Assembly (NCBI GenBank): GCA_959608625.1
Contig: CAUHQV010000005.1
Coordinates: 1-64,000, forward strand
Origin: an uncultured Flavobacteriales bacterium
Lineage (GTDB): Bacteria; Bacteroidota; Bacteroidia; Flavobacteriales; UBA1820
DNA length: 64,000 bases
Direction: 5' to 3'
Of the stretch, positions 41,637 through 49,747 are shown one piece after another. Position numbers and translations under genes: made by a program. The notes below the pieces were generated by a model. That model made no database searches, was not told the DNA's origin, and saw only the letters and a program-made list of their open reading frames with translations. Each line of letters begins with the position of its first letter. The stretch's first letter is position 1.

Positions 41637-42389
41637 TTACTTTGCCGCATTGAAATTTATCCCTGCTTTGCGGGCTTGGGAGTGCTGTAGACGGCGAATT
41701 ATATGGTATGTTTTTCCGTCTTTGATGAACCGGGCGCCGGTTTGCTTGAACCAGAACGAAACGTTCTGTTCTACACAAAGGCGTTGCAATTCCATTACCC
41801 AGCTGAAATCGCATGGGCGGGCCTCGTAACCCGATTCCCCACCGGCCACGACCTGTTCTACCCACAAACCGATCTGGTAGGCAGACAGATCGACCCGTTC
41901 CAGAAGCGGTTCACAGATAATGATCTTATGTTTTATCGGCGCGGCTTTGTAGAGCGGCAGCCGGTAATCCGCCCTGTCCTGGTTTTCGACCGTACAGCAA
42001 ATAGTGACGTTTTCATAGCCGTCGCCCCAATCTGCGGGCAGCGATTCGTAAAACCGGTCGATCCGCTTGGTGATCATAAAAAAACGGAGATCGCTGCGCT
42101 GGCGTATCATTTCCCAGGCTTCCGCGCGCCACGGATCGGCATCTTTCACAAAAAAATCGGAAGTAAAACAGGTATAGACCATCGTACCCGGAGGTATCTT
42201 GTATTCTCCGTTCCGTTTTTTCCGGATCGGCAGATCGAAGCTTTTGGTTTTGGTGATCAACTGGCTGTCCACACCCCGCCTGGCATCACCCCGATACACG
42301 TAACAATGCTTGCACCCCGGGCTCAGTTTATGACAACCGTGCCACAGGTTCCACATCTTGGACTTTCGTTCGATCGCGTTAACGGCCAT
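41637..42389 (-). CDS. DUF5131 (phage Gp37/Gp68-like) protein
   Basis: A 250-residue protein of the DUF5131 family. The N-terminus has the segment MWNLWHGCHKLSPGCKHCYV with cysteines spaced like a metal or radical-SAM-type site (CxxxxxxCxxCY). Further family motifs are TCFTSDFFVKDADPWRAEAW, FFMITKRIDRF, VTICCTVENQDRADYRLP and VVAGGESGYEARPC. Members occur on phages and on chromosomes, and their chemistry is unknown. No other phage genes are nearby. A -7 box lies upstream of the ATG at 42389. Confidence 0.86.
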   Translation of the reverse strand: MAVNAIERKSKMWNLWHGCHKLSPGCKHCYVYRGDARRGVDSQLITKTKSFDLPIRKKRNGEYKIPPGTMVYTCFTSDFFVKDADPWRAEAWEMIRQRSDLRFFMITKRIDRFYESLPADWGDGYENVTICCTVENQDRADYRLPLYKAAPIKHKIIICEPLLERVDLSAYQIGLWVEQVVAGGESGYEARPCDFSWVMELQRLCVEQNVSFWFKQTGARFIKDGKTYHIIRRLQHSQARKAGINFNAAK

Positions 42390-42413
42390 TTATCGCATTT
42401 TATCGGGGATCGA

Positions 42414-42421
42414 CAAAGATA
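42414..42421 (-). promoter_or_regulatory. -7 promoter box TATCTTTG of the DUF5131 gene
   Basis: Minus-strand TATCTTTG 25 bp upstream of the ATG; no clear -33. Confidence 0.6.
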
Positions 42422-42579
42422 CGAAAAGCGTTATTCAAACTGTTTGAAAAATAATCAATAGACACCCTGTGACGGATAAACACAATGAAAAATCGACAGA
42501 AAATACCTCGGGAAAATAAATGAAAAGGAAAAAATATCCTTTTCCCGGAAAATATTGTGTTAATGCCACAGGGTTGTGT

Positions 42580-42587
42580 TATATTTG
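42580..42587 (+). promoter_or_regulatory. -7 promoter box TATATTTG before the 42622 lipoprotein
   Basis: TATATTTG 35 bp upstream of the ATG, with TTG at 42555-42557 (22-bp spacer). Confidence 0.6.
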
Positions 42588-42621
42588 TTCAAATAGAAAA
42601 TCTTCGGAATATCATTAGGTT

Positions 42622-43572
42622 ATGAAAGGTCGTATAGTATCTGAAAAGGCATTTCGGGGCATTTTAATGCTCTCTGTGGCAATCATCATTTTTGGCATGG
42701 CAGTATCCTGCCGGGAAAACCGATCGGCAGCCCTGGATCCTATTACCGGGGAACGCCAGGGAGATAAGTACTATATTACCAACGGGCAGGTGCGCCTGGG
42801 AGTGGATTTGGCCCGGGGCGGGAGCATTTTTTATTTTTCCGGTGCCCACGGGCGAAACCTGCTGAACCATGCCGATGAAGGCCGCTTTATCCAACAATCC
42901 TATTATGGCGAACCCGATGGCAGCGATTGGCACGGGAAGCCTTGGGTATGGAATCCCATCCAGGGAGGGGGTAGCAACGGAGAAAAAGCCCGCATTCTTT
43001 CCTTCGCAATAGAGGATGATACCCTGCGTATTGTTTCGCAGCCTGTGCATTGGGCTTCGGGCCGTCCGGTAGCCGAAGCGGAAATGGAGGCCCGAATTAC
43101 CCTAAAAGGCGATATTGTTCATATCCATTATACATTTCATAATACCGGGGAGGGGGCTTCCGATCATCCCGCGGCCCATCAGGAACTTCCGGCCGTATTC
43201 GTGGATTTCGACCTGCCTTACATGGTGTATTATGGCGGGGAAAAACCCTGGACGGGAGATACGCTGACCTGTGTAGTACCCGGTTGGCCGAACGAAGAAC
43301 ACACCCGCACGGAAGAATGGGGCGCTTACGCCGACAGTACGGGTTGGGGGATAGGCGTGTATACGCCGGGGACACCCCTGTGTACCGCTTACCGGTTTCC
43401 GGGGGACGGAGTGGGCGGCCCGGATGGAGGCGCCTGCTCCTATTTTGCTCCGGTGCGTACGTTCGCCGTGCTCAAGGATATGACTTTCCACTACGATGTG
43501 TACCTGTCGGAAGGAAAGGTGGAGGATATGCGTGCCGCGTTCGGTTCGATCCGCGCGGGAAACTCCCGGTAA
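42622..43572 (+). CDS. Lipoprotein of unknown function, likely carbohydrate-related
   Basis: A 316-residue lipoprotein with lipobox MAVSC (Cys30). The mature part is rich in Trp, Gly and aromatic residues and looks like a beta-sandwich, for example VRLGVDLARGGSIFYFSG, DGSDWHGKPWVWNPIQGGG and GWGIGVYTPGTP. These features recall mutarotase-like or hydrolase-associated domains, but I do not recognise a specific family. It is followed after 49 bp by a secreted glycosidase-like protein, so the pair may act on a glycan. That link is inference. Confidence 0.72.
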   Translation: MKGRIVSEKAFRGILMLSVAIIIFGMAVSCRENRSAALDPITGERQGDKYYITNGQVRLGVDLARGGSIFYFSGAHGRNLLNHADEGRFIQQSYYGEPDGSDWHGKPWVWNPIQGGGSNGEKARILSFAIEDDTLRIVSQPVHWASGRPVAEAEMEARITLKGDIVHIHYTFHNTGEGASDHPAAHQELPAVFVDFDLPYMVYYGGEKPWTGDTLTCVVPGWPNEEHTRTEEWGAYADSTGWGIGVYTPGTPLCTAYRFPGDGVGGPDGGACSYFAPVRTFAVLKDMTFHYDVYLSEGKVEDMRAAFGSIRAGNSR

Positions 43573-43621
43573 ATCTGTACCATAAATTTTTGAGTAAAAA
43601 ACCAATCAATACCCAACTACC

Positions 43622-44731
43622 ATGAAACACACCTTATCCATTATCCTGGCGGTGTTGCTGCTGGCGGGAGCTTCCGTCCCCGGCATCTGCAAAGACCGCA
43701 AAAAATCCGATCCCGGACAGAAGATCGCGCTCGGCGTGTGGGACGACGTGAACAAAAAAGCGACGGTCGAAGAGATCGTCGAATGGATGAAGCCTTTCGA
43801 CGAGGCCGGCATCAAGAATTATTATATGTGCGGGACACCCGAAGAAACGGCCCGCTATATCGAAGCGGCCAAGAAATATAAAGGCGCCAAAGTGCATGCC
43901 TGGATGTTCTCGATGAACGCTCCGGGGGACAGCGTGGCCTATCAGCACCCCGAATGGTTCGACGTCAACCGACTGGGGTATAACAGCCTGGAATACGATC
44001 CTTACGTGAAACATTACAAGTGGCTCAGCCCCGCTTCCCCGGGCGCGCGCCAGCACGTAAAGGACAAAGCGGCTTCTTTTGCGGCGCTGGACGGACTTGC
44101 TTCCGTGCATTTGGACTTTATCCGTTATAACGATGCTATCCTGGGGCGCAAATTGCAGCGGGACAAATTCAAAATCGAACAGGACGGTTATCGGGCCGAA
44201 TATGATTTCGGGTACCATCCAATAGCGATCGAGCAGTTCAAGGAGATCTTCGGGTATTCCCCGCTGGAACTCAAACAGCCTTGGCTGAGCCCTGAGTGGC
44301 TCCAGTTCCGCCTGAACGAAGTATCGTCGCTGGTCAATGAAATAGCCGCCGAAACCCACGCCAAAGGGAAAGAAGTATCGGCCGCCGTATTCCCGTATCC
44401 CACCCGAGCCCGGATGACGGTTTACCAGGACTGGCCGGCCTGGGACATAGATATCGTCTGCCCGATGAATTATAATTCTTTCTACCTCGAAGGAGTGGAC
44501 TGGATCGGGTTCAGCGTGGAGAACGGAGTGCGTGAGACGCAGGGTAAAAATAGGTATGTATCCGGCCTGTTCGTGCCCGACCTGACCAAAGACGAACTGT
44601 ACCGTGCGGCCAAGCTTTCGATCGAAAAAGGAGCCAAAGGAGTAAATTACTTCAACGCCCGTTCGCTCCTTCGCGGGGACAAGCTGGAAGCGGTAAAACG
44701 GATCAATCAGGAGTATAATCTGGCGAAGTAA
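43622..44731 (+). CDS. Secreted GHL10/DUF4015-like glycoside hydrolase candidate
   Basis: A 369-residue exported protein with a signal peptide ending around GASVPGICK. It looks like a TIM barrel: YYMCGTPEETARYIEAAKKY, KVHAWMFSMN, then ASVHLDFIRYND, which closely resembles the catalytic-strand motif of GHL10-type enzymes (Asp acting as an acid/base residue). Further down, KEVSAAVFPYPTRARM and DIVCPMNYNSFY fit later barrel strands. Substrate unknown. It is downstream of the 42622 lipoprotein and closed by a terminator. Confidence 0.8.
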   Translation: MKHTLSIILAVLLLAGASVPGICKDRKKSDPGQKIALGVWDDVNKKATVEEIVEWMKPFDEAGIKNYYMCGTPEETARYIEAAKKYKGAKVHAWMFSMNAPGDSVAYQHPEWFDVNRLGYNSLEYDPYVKHYKWLSPASPGARQHVKDKAASFAALDGLASVHLDFIRYNDAILGRKLQRDKFKIEQDGYRAEYDFGYHPIAIEQFKEIFGYSPLELKQPWLSPEWLQFRLNEVSSLVNEIAAETHAKGKEVSAAVFPYPTRARMTVYQDWPAWDIDIVCPMNYNSFYLEGVDWIGFSVENGVRETQGKNRYVSGLFVPDLTKDELYRAAKLSIEKGAKGVNYFNARSLLRGDKLEAVKRINQEYNLAK

Positions 44732-44752
44732 AATCCCTATATTTATTTTACC

Positions 44753-44783
44753 GATCCCGCAGGGCTGCCTGCGGGATTTTTTA
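44753..44783 (+). terminator. Terminator after the glycosidase-like gene
   Basis: ATCCCGCAGG-GCTG-CCTGCGGGAT stem followed by a run of T. Confidence 0.88.
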
Positions 44784-45347
44784 TTACTCAATCATAAAAA
44801 AAAGTATTATTTTTTTTGTTAATTTAAATTTTATTCTGTAATTAGCGGGGGTTGAAAGGCGCTGCCTATACTCCTATCATAAAAAAACTACTTTTTCTTC
44901 ACAAACAACAGCGCCGAGTTTCGGCTACCCGGGAAAAACGAGGGTGAGGAATACTTACGGGATCGAAAGGGACTCTTCCAGTAGTAAGGAACAGTCTGTC
45001 GCTGCGCCGGTGGCACGGCGCCGAATATCTTCTTGCGAGGGGATGAAAAAGAGGAATATGTACGTCCTGAGGATGGATGTTACAATTTAAATTAGGCAAA
45101 TGGGCTTTCTGTATAAAATACCGCATACCAATGGGCTGTTTCATGGATTATAAGCTGGTCTATAATAAAATAATGGATAATTAACAAATATATATTGATA
45201 TTATCCTTATATTAGGCATAATAAGCGGAGCTAATCAGAAAGTTTTCTTTTCCCCCTTGGCTGGCCGGTTTAAGCATGGGCGGTTAAATTGTGTAGTACC
45301 TGAGGAAAACAGATATTTTTATATATAAACCTTTAAAATGTGTAATT
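44784..45347. other. 564-bp AT-rich spacer with possible gene remnant
   Basis: No intact gene is seen. On the plus strand 44907-45090 reads like protein in one frame (NNSAEFRLPGKNEGEEYL..., later RGDEKEEYVRPEDG) but is broken by stop codons, so a decayed CDS is possible. The last 150 bp are very AT-rich and must hold the promoter of the next lipoprotein; no clear TAnnTTTG box. Confidence 0.35.
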
Positions 45348-45863
45348 ATGAAAAAATTCTTGTTATTACCGCTGGTGGCCTTGATGTTCACAGGCTGCTC
45401 AAAAGATGCCATGACTGCCGGTCCGGACATGGCTGCCTCGCAAACGGCAAAAATTGCCACCCAAAAAGTTGCCATTTCGTTAAAAGGCTGGGCTACTTCC
45501 CGCTGGGGCGATGGCTACAGTTTTCCGGTTGTCCATTATATGGATGAAAACCAGAATCCGCAGGAACTTGTACTCGAAAATGGCGTAGCTACCCATGAAC
45601 TTGTGACATCTTCGTCCAATCTGGTAATTTCCGGCTTTATTTATTATGGAGATAAGCCATATATAGGTATCAAGGTACACACGAACGATACTCAGCAGCA
45701 TCCGGACGGTGGTTACAGAGGTTTCTATACAGGCCACATAGACGAAGTTCCGTCTTCGATTCACGTGCCGATTGAAGAGCCGGTATCCAGCCCGGACGAT
45801 AGCTATGTGGTAGTAGTTTCGGTAGGGGAGTCGAATTACCCGATGACTTACGACGAATTCTAA
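45348..45863 (+). CDS. Small lipoprotein with the shared YxDxxG domain
   Basis: A 171-residue lipoprotein with lipobox FTGC (Cys17) followed by SKDA. The mature part is a single predicted beta-rich domain. The motif HYMDENQNPQELV (residues 63-75) matches the corresponding segments in three other lipoproteins of this window, at 49748, 51375 and 58245. I do not recognise the domain in a named family. This gene and that at 51375 have the domain alone. It has AT-rich flanks and no operon partners. Confidence 0.72.
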   Translation: MKKFLLLPLVALMFTGCSKDAMTAGPDMAASQTAKIATQKVAISLKGWATSRWGDGYSFPVVHYMDENQNPQELVLENGVATHELVTSSSNLVISGFIYYGDKPYIGIKVHTNDTQQHPDGGYRGFYTGHIDEVPSSIHVPIEEPVSSPDDSYVVVVSVGESNYPMTYDEF

Positions 45864-45880
45864 TTAACCTATTTGTGCGT

Positions 45881-45918
45881 AAAAAAGCCGCTGTGTAATA
45901 AAACACGGCGGCTTCTTT
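45881..45918. terminator. Bidirectional terminator
   Basis: AAAAAAGCCGCtGTGT / ACACGGCGGCTTcTTT around an AATAAA loop, between the convergent lipoprotein and nucleotidyltransferase genes. Confidence 0.75.
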
Positions 45919-45922
45919 GTTA

Positions 45923-46828
45923 TTACCATAATGGACTCGGGTAAATACCGTTTTCTACCATCCGTGCGATGGCGCTCAGTACGCCCGGGCGGTCTTCGGG
46001 GTAAGTGACCCCGTACCACTGCTCCTCGGTCTTGAGTACTTTTACCTGCGAATGCCCTTTCTGCACCAGGTCGTTGAGTACGGAGGGCAGATAGAATTCT
46101 TTCTTGAGCTCCTGGCTGTTTTTTTCTAGAAACTCCCGCAGGCCCTTATCGAAACAGCCTACGGCCGCCGAAGTAAAGCCCATCATATTCATGGATACCA
46201 CTTCATTGCCCGTAAGGGGATATTCGACGTCGTTTTCCAGATAGACGACTCCGCCCGGGGTACTGTATATTTTGGTGCGTTCCGTGATGCTGCACAGGGT
46301 ATGGTGTTGGCAGTCGATCTCGCACACCCCCCGCGATACGGTGCCGTTTTCCGACAGAGTGTTCGTCAGCTTGTAACCCACCATCATTTGCTCTCCGAGG
46401 CTGCTGTCGTCCAGGGTCGACAAGTAATCGGCCATCAATCGGAAAGAGGAAGGGCCGTAAAAATCGTCGGCGTTTATTACGGCGAAAGGTTCCGTCAGTT
46501 CTTTGGAAGCGCACCATACCGCATGCCCCGTCCCCAGTGGTTTTTTGCGCTCGGGGTTTAGGGTAAAACCTTCGGGAATATTTTCCAGGCCCTGGTAGAC
46601 CAGGCGGACGTCGATGCGGCTTTTGTACTTGTCGGAGATACGCTCCCGGAAATCATCGGCAAAGTCTTTCCGGATGACAAAGACCACTTTGCCGAATCCG
46701 GCACGGACGGCATCGTATACCGAATAGTCGATGATCGTCTCTCCGGAAGGTCCGAAGCCTTCCATTTGTTTGAGACCGCCGTAGCGGCTTCCCAGGCCAG
46801 CGGCCAGAACTAATAACGTGGGTTTCAT
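45923..46828 (-). CDS. Sugar-phosphate nucleotidyltransferase-like protein
   Basis: A 301-residue cytosolic protein with the NTP_transferase fold. The nucleotide-binding start LVLAAGLGSRYGGLKQMEGFGPSGETIIDY is clear, as are GTGHAVWCA and the metal-binding AVINADDFYG. It resembles GalU/RfbA/GlmU N-domains but carries no left-handed beta-helix. Substrate not predictable. It ends a four-gene minus-strand cluster, 15 bp after the propeller lipoprotein gene. Confidence 0.86.
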   Translation of the reverse strand: MKPTLLVLAAGLGSRYGGLKQMEGFGPSGETIIDYSVYDAVRAGFGKVVFVIRKDFADDFRERISDKYKSRIDVRLVYQGLENIPEGFTLNPERKKPLGTGHAVWCASKELTEPFAVINADDFYGPSSFRLMADYLSTLDDSSLGEQMMVGYKLTNTLSENGTVSRGVCEIDCQHHTLCSITERTKIYSTPGGVVYLENDVEYPLTGNEVVSMNMMGFTSAAVGCFDKGLREFLEKNSQELKKEFYLPSVLNDLVQKGHSQVKVLKTEEQWYGVTYPEDRPGVLSAIARMVENGIYPSPLW

Positions 46829-46843
46829 TTCGTCGATATCAAT

Positions 46844-47896
46844 TTATATTTTATAGTCGTATACAAATACCTGCTCGAAATCCTGCGACGAATCATAGCA
46901 GAATATCTTGCCATGCGGTTCGTCTACCAGGAAGCGGTTGAAGGCGCCCCCCAAATCGAATTTTTTGACCGGATTACCGTCCCAATCGTACACTTCCACA
47001 TAGCTTTTCAGGAGTTTCCGCCCCTCTTCTTCTTTGCGGTAGTCCCCGCTGAGGACGTAAATATGTTTTTCCGTTCCCTGTATGCCGTAATAGGATTCGC
47101 CGCTTTGCGTATTTTCCAAATTCATGGCATTGATCTGCTCCGAGGTGCTGGAGTCCCCGAAGGACTGTTTGAGAGTGATCTTTCCATCCGCAGAAATGTC
47201 GTACACGTCCGTACGGCGTACGTCCCCGTACAGGATTACCAGGCGCCCGTTGTTGTAAACGAACTGGGGGTCGTTGTAATACCGGCCGGAGATGCCGATT
47301 CCCCCGCCGTCGAAATGGGAGACTTTAAAACTTTTATAGTAAGAGAGCGGGATAAGGGAATCGATAGTGGCTTCATTTTTCGTAATAGTCCTGCAATAGC
47401 TTTTCAAATATTCCCCGGAATAATCGGAATTCGATTGAAATGTGACGGAATCGTTGACGTAGAAAAGTACATTATATAGTTTGCCTTTCCTTTCCCCTGT
47501 CTTTTTCGCCCCCCGATCGCTTATCAGATAGGTATACCGGTTCCCTTTATTCAGGTCTTCGAGGTAAAAAGGCAATGTGGAAACATCCTGTGTCCTCAGG
47601 TAAGGGTAGGAGAAATCGTCCGGACCTTCGCCTTTAGCCCCGAAGGAATAAAGATATTCGAAACCGGGCAGGCGGTATACGAAAAAGGCGCTGTCGGTCT
47701 TTTGGGAGAGGATCACTACTTTATCTTCGACAGTACGCCATATTAGCGGGGCCAGTATCTGGTTTATGGCGATGCTGTCCGGCGCATCGAGAACCACCGG
47801 ACGGGCGAACGTGTCCTCTGCGGTTTTATTGCCCCCGCAGGCGGCCAAAATGGCCGTTATACAAAAGATCGGGAAGAGAAACGCCGCTTTTTTCAT
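46844..47896 (-). CDS. BF3164/TolB-like six-bladed beta-propeller lipoprotein
   Basis: A 350-residue lipoprotein with lipobox LAAC (Cys20). Blade-like motifs match its paralogues: DSIAINQILAPLIW, FVYRLPGFEYLYSFGAKGEGPDDF and EVYDWDGNPVKKFDLGGAF, ending IFCYDSSQDFEQVFVYDYKI. The paralogue at 57087 is the closest by eye. It is in a tight minus-strand cluster: CBM9-like gene, MmcQ gene, this gene, nucleotidyltransferase. Function unknown. Confidence 0.8.
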   Translation of the reverse strand: MKKAAFLFPIFCITAILAACGGNKTAEDTFARPVVLDAPDSIAINQILAPLIWRTVEDKVVILSQKTDSAFFVYRLPGFEYLYSFGAKGEGPDDFSYPYLRTQDVSTLPFYLEDLNKGNRYTYLISDRGAKKTGERKGKLYNVLFYVNDSVTFQSNSDYSGEYLKSYCRTITKNEATIDSLIPLSYYKSFKVSHFDGGGIGISGRYYNDPQFVYNNGRLVILYGDVRRTDVYDISADGKITLKQSFGDSSTSEQINAMNLENTQSGESYYGIQGTEKHIYVLSGDYRKEEEGRKLLKSYVEVYDWDGNPVKKFDLGGAFNRFLVDEPHGKIFCYDSSQDFEQVFVYDYKI

Positions 47897-47915
47897 AGGA
47901 TATATAGTTGCGCGA

Positions 47916-48251
47916 TCAATTTTTCCGTTTTTTTGCGTGTTTGGCCCGCACCAGGTCGTAAGAACCCTTGATCCATTCCCGCAGGAGTTCGCCCCGGACT
48001 TTCGGCGCGTCGATCCCGTTCCAGTGTTTTTTGTTGAAATGATAAGCCGGGGTTACCTCTTCGTACTGTTCGCGCAGCTCCACGGCTTTGTCGGGGTCGC
48101 ATTTGACGGCCATCCAGGAGGATTCGATGTCCACCAGGGCAAACATACGGCCGTCGGTCTTAAAAACGATATATTCCTCCCCGAAAGGCGTGGATTCCTC
48201 CACTTCGGGCCCCAAAGAAAGGCTGTACTCCCGGATCTCCAACGTGTCCAT
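47916..48251 (-). CDS. MmcQ/YjbR family protein
   Basis: A 111-residue cytosolic protein with a double-wing fold. Family features are STPFGEEYIVFKTDGRMFALVDIE, WMAVKCDPDKAVELREQYEEVTPAYHFNKKHWNGI and the end LREWIKGSYDLVRAK. Members bind DNA in some reports, but a regulatory role is not established. It lies 6 bp after the CBM9-like gene and 19 bp before the propeller lipoprotein gene. Confidence 0.9.
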   Translation of the reverse strand: MDTLEIREYSLSLGPEVEESTPFGEEYIVFKTDGRMFALVDIESSWMAVKCDPDKAVELREQYEEVTPAYHFNKKHWNGIDAPKVRGELLREWIKGSYDLVRAKHAKKRKN

Positions 48252-48257
48252 GGCCGT

Positions 48258-48899
48258 TTATTGAAGAGTGACCTTTCCGAAATATTTCGGCTGGTGGAAA
48301 CTCGGCTTTTCGGTATGGATAGGCGCCCAGGTGAGGTAATGTTTTTGCACGGTGTTGTCCCCGCATTTGTAGAAGTTGGCGGTAAATTCGCGGCCGCTTT
48401 CCAGGAATCCAGCCGGCAGGCATTCGGCCGGGATAAATACGGTAAGCTCCCATTTCCCGCCATTCTTGTCGTCGATCAAGGTGCGTTCGGGCAGGGAAGT
48501 CTTTATTACGATCTTTTCGAGGTCTTTGTCGTCGAAGACGGTCTTTTGTCCTTCGGCGTTTTTGAAATGCCACAAACGGGAGCCGGTACAGCTCATTTCG
48601 AGGTTGAAATAGCTGCTGTCGGAGGTGGGGGAATAGAAAAATTCCACGCAACTGTCCTGATAGGCCGGGGCGTAAAGCGTAGTGTGGGAGGAGAGGATGT
48701 GTTGTTCTTCCACCTGGAAATTGATCAGCAACCCATCCTTGTTCCAGCCGGCCCGGAAAGTAACGGCGGGGCGGTAGTCGAACTGCTCCCAGTTGATGAT
48801 GTTTATGGATTGTACGGGAGCGTTGGCCTTGAGTTCGGCGGTAGCTGCGGGCATATTCAACAGGGAAGACGCCAACTGAATAAAGATCATTTCCATCAT
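48258..48899 (-). CDS. CBM9-like carbohydrate-binding protein
   Basis: A 213-residue protein whose sequence follows the family-9-like carbohydrate-binding domain: DYRPAVTFRAGWNKDGLLINFQVEEQHI, DSCVEFFYSPTSDSSYFNLEMSCTG and WELTVFIPAECLP, ending HQPKYFGKVTL. No clear signal peptide is seen after the chosen start MMEMIFIQL, although MIFIQLASSLLNMPAATA is weakly hydrophobic. The start at 48899 is favoured because a -7 box lies 22 bp upstream. First gene of a four-gene cluster. Confidence 0.8.
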   Translation of the reverse strand: MMEMIFIQLASSLLNMPAATAELKANAPVQSINIINWEQFDYRPAVTFRAGWNKDGLLINFQVEEQHILSSHTTLYAPAYQDSCVEFFYSPTSDSSYFNLEMSCTGSRLWHFKNAEGQKTVFDDKDLEKIVIKTSLPERTLIDDKNGGKWELTVFIPAECLPAGFLESGREFTANFYKCGDNTVQKHYLTWAPIHTEKPSFHQPKYFGKVTLQ

Positions 48900-48921
48900 G
48901 AAATCGTGTTTTTTAATGGAA

Positions 48922-48929
48922 CAAAAATA
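48922..48929 (-). promoter_or_regulatory. -7 promoter box TATTTTTG of the CBM9-like gene cluster
   Basis: Minus-strand TATTTTTG 22 bp upstream of the start at 48899; it argues against the longer open frame to 49058. Confidence 0.6.
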
Positions 48930-49010
48930 GGATATTTTCCGGATACCCGCTCCTTTACGCAGCGCTTTTTGGGAAAAACCCCGGATACGGGCACATTTTT
49001 GAGTTTTTGT

Positions 49011-49041
49011 TTTGCCAAATGGGAAATTGAGCCTATCTTTG
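49011..49041 (+). promoter_or_regulatory. Promoter of the tRNA cluster
   Basis: TTTG (49011-49014), 19 bp, TATCTTTG (49034-49041): a full consensus, about 63 bp before tRNA-Ser. Confidence 0.82.
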
Positions 49042-49103
49042 CACTCGCATAAAAGCACAGAACAAGCCCTCTGGCCGTCTTGAGCGGCGTTATTTGAAAA
49101 TAA

Positions 49104-49193
49104 GGTGAGATGGGTGAGTGGCTGAAACCAGCAGTTTGCTAAACTGCCGTGCGGGTAACCGTACCGGGGGTTCGAATCCCCCTCTCACCGCCA
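49104..49193 (+). tRNA. tRNA-Ser (GCT)
   Basis: Acceptor GGTGAGA pairs with TCTCACC. Anticodon loop TTGCTAA gives GCT (codons AGC/AGT). Long variable arm as in tRNA-Ser, TPsiC arm GGGGGTTCGAATCCCCC. A 3' CCA appears encoded at 49191-49193. Confidence 0.93.
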
Positions 49194-49202
49194 AAAGGGC
49201 CT

Positions 49203-49277
49203 CGGGGTGTAGCGTAGTCCGGTCATCGCGCCTGCTTTGGGAGCAGGAGGTCACAGGTTCGAATCCTGTTACCCCGA
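49203..49277 (+). tRNA. tRNA-Pro (TGG)
   Basis: Acceptor CGGGGTG pairs with TACCCCG. Anticodon loop TTTGGGA gives TGG (codon CCA, read with wobble). TPsiC arm ACAGGTTCGAATCCTGT. CCA not encoded. It starts 9 bp after tRNA-Ser. Confidence 0.93.
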
Positions 49278-49287
49278 CTAAGTGATG

Positions 49288-49314
49288 AAGCCGCAGAAGT
49301 TCCGCGGCTTTTTT
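49288..49314 (+). terminator. Terminator between tRNA-Pro and tRNA-Arg
   Basis: AAGCCGC-AGAAGTTCC-GCGGCTT plus TTTT. It could limit read-through to the tRNA-Arg gene. Confidence 0.8.
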
Positions 49315-49320
49315 CATCCG

Positions 49321-49394
49321 GGTCGAGTAGCTCAGCTGGATAGAGCAGCTGATTTCTAATCAGCCGGTCGTGGGTTCGAACCCCGCCTCGATCA
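49321..49394 (+). tRNA. tRNA-Arg (TCT)
   Basis: Acceptor GGTCGAG with CTCGATC (one G-T pair). Anticodon loop TTTCTAA gives TCT (codons AGA/AGG). TPsiC arm GTGGGTTCGAACCCCGC. CCA not encoded. It starts right after a terminator with no promoter box seen between. Confidence 0.92.
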
Positions 49395-49427
49395 CAAAAA
49401 TTCATGTTGTTGAAATACAATTAATTG

Positions 49428-49460
49428 AAAGCCTCTGAATGTCGTTTCAGGGGCTTTTTT
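49428..49460 (+). terminator. Terminator after tRNA-Arg
   Basis: AAAGCCTCTGAA / TTCAGGGGCTTT stem (one T-G) followed by a T run. The rest of the spacer to 49747 is AT-rich near its end and holds no gene I can support. Confidence 0.8.
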
Positions 49461-49747
49461 ATTGCCTGTTTCGGGCCTTGTAATGTACAGCCAAAGGGGA
49501 GCCCCCTTGAGTGTCGCTCCATCTGAAAAGGCGATGGGGCGGAGGGCGGACTTCTTCTGCTTTTATTTGACCTCCTCCGAAAGGCAGGAATAGGGAAAAT
49601 AGGTATGTTCCGAATTATAAGAATATGGCAAGGTGGGCGCGCTAGATTCGAAAGGAAACATTTGGTATGCTGAATTATATTTATGCGTACTATTTTTTAG
49701 TATATTTTTATATATTAGCATCTAATAACCTTAAAAATTTAAACGAT

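Noticed and set aside
41637..42389. Prophage remnant (DUF5131 phage-like gene)
   Set aside because: A single phage-type gene amid ordinary genes, with no integrase, capsid or terminase and no attachment-site duplication seen.
49104..49394. Integration site at the tRNA cluster
   Set aside because: The downstream region is accessory, but I found no duplicated tRNA 3' end and no integrase within the window.
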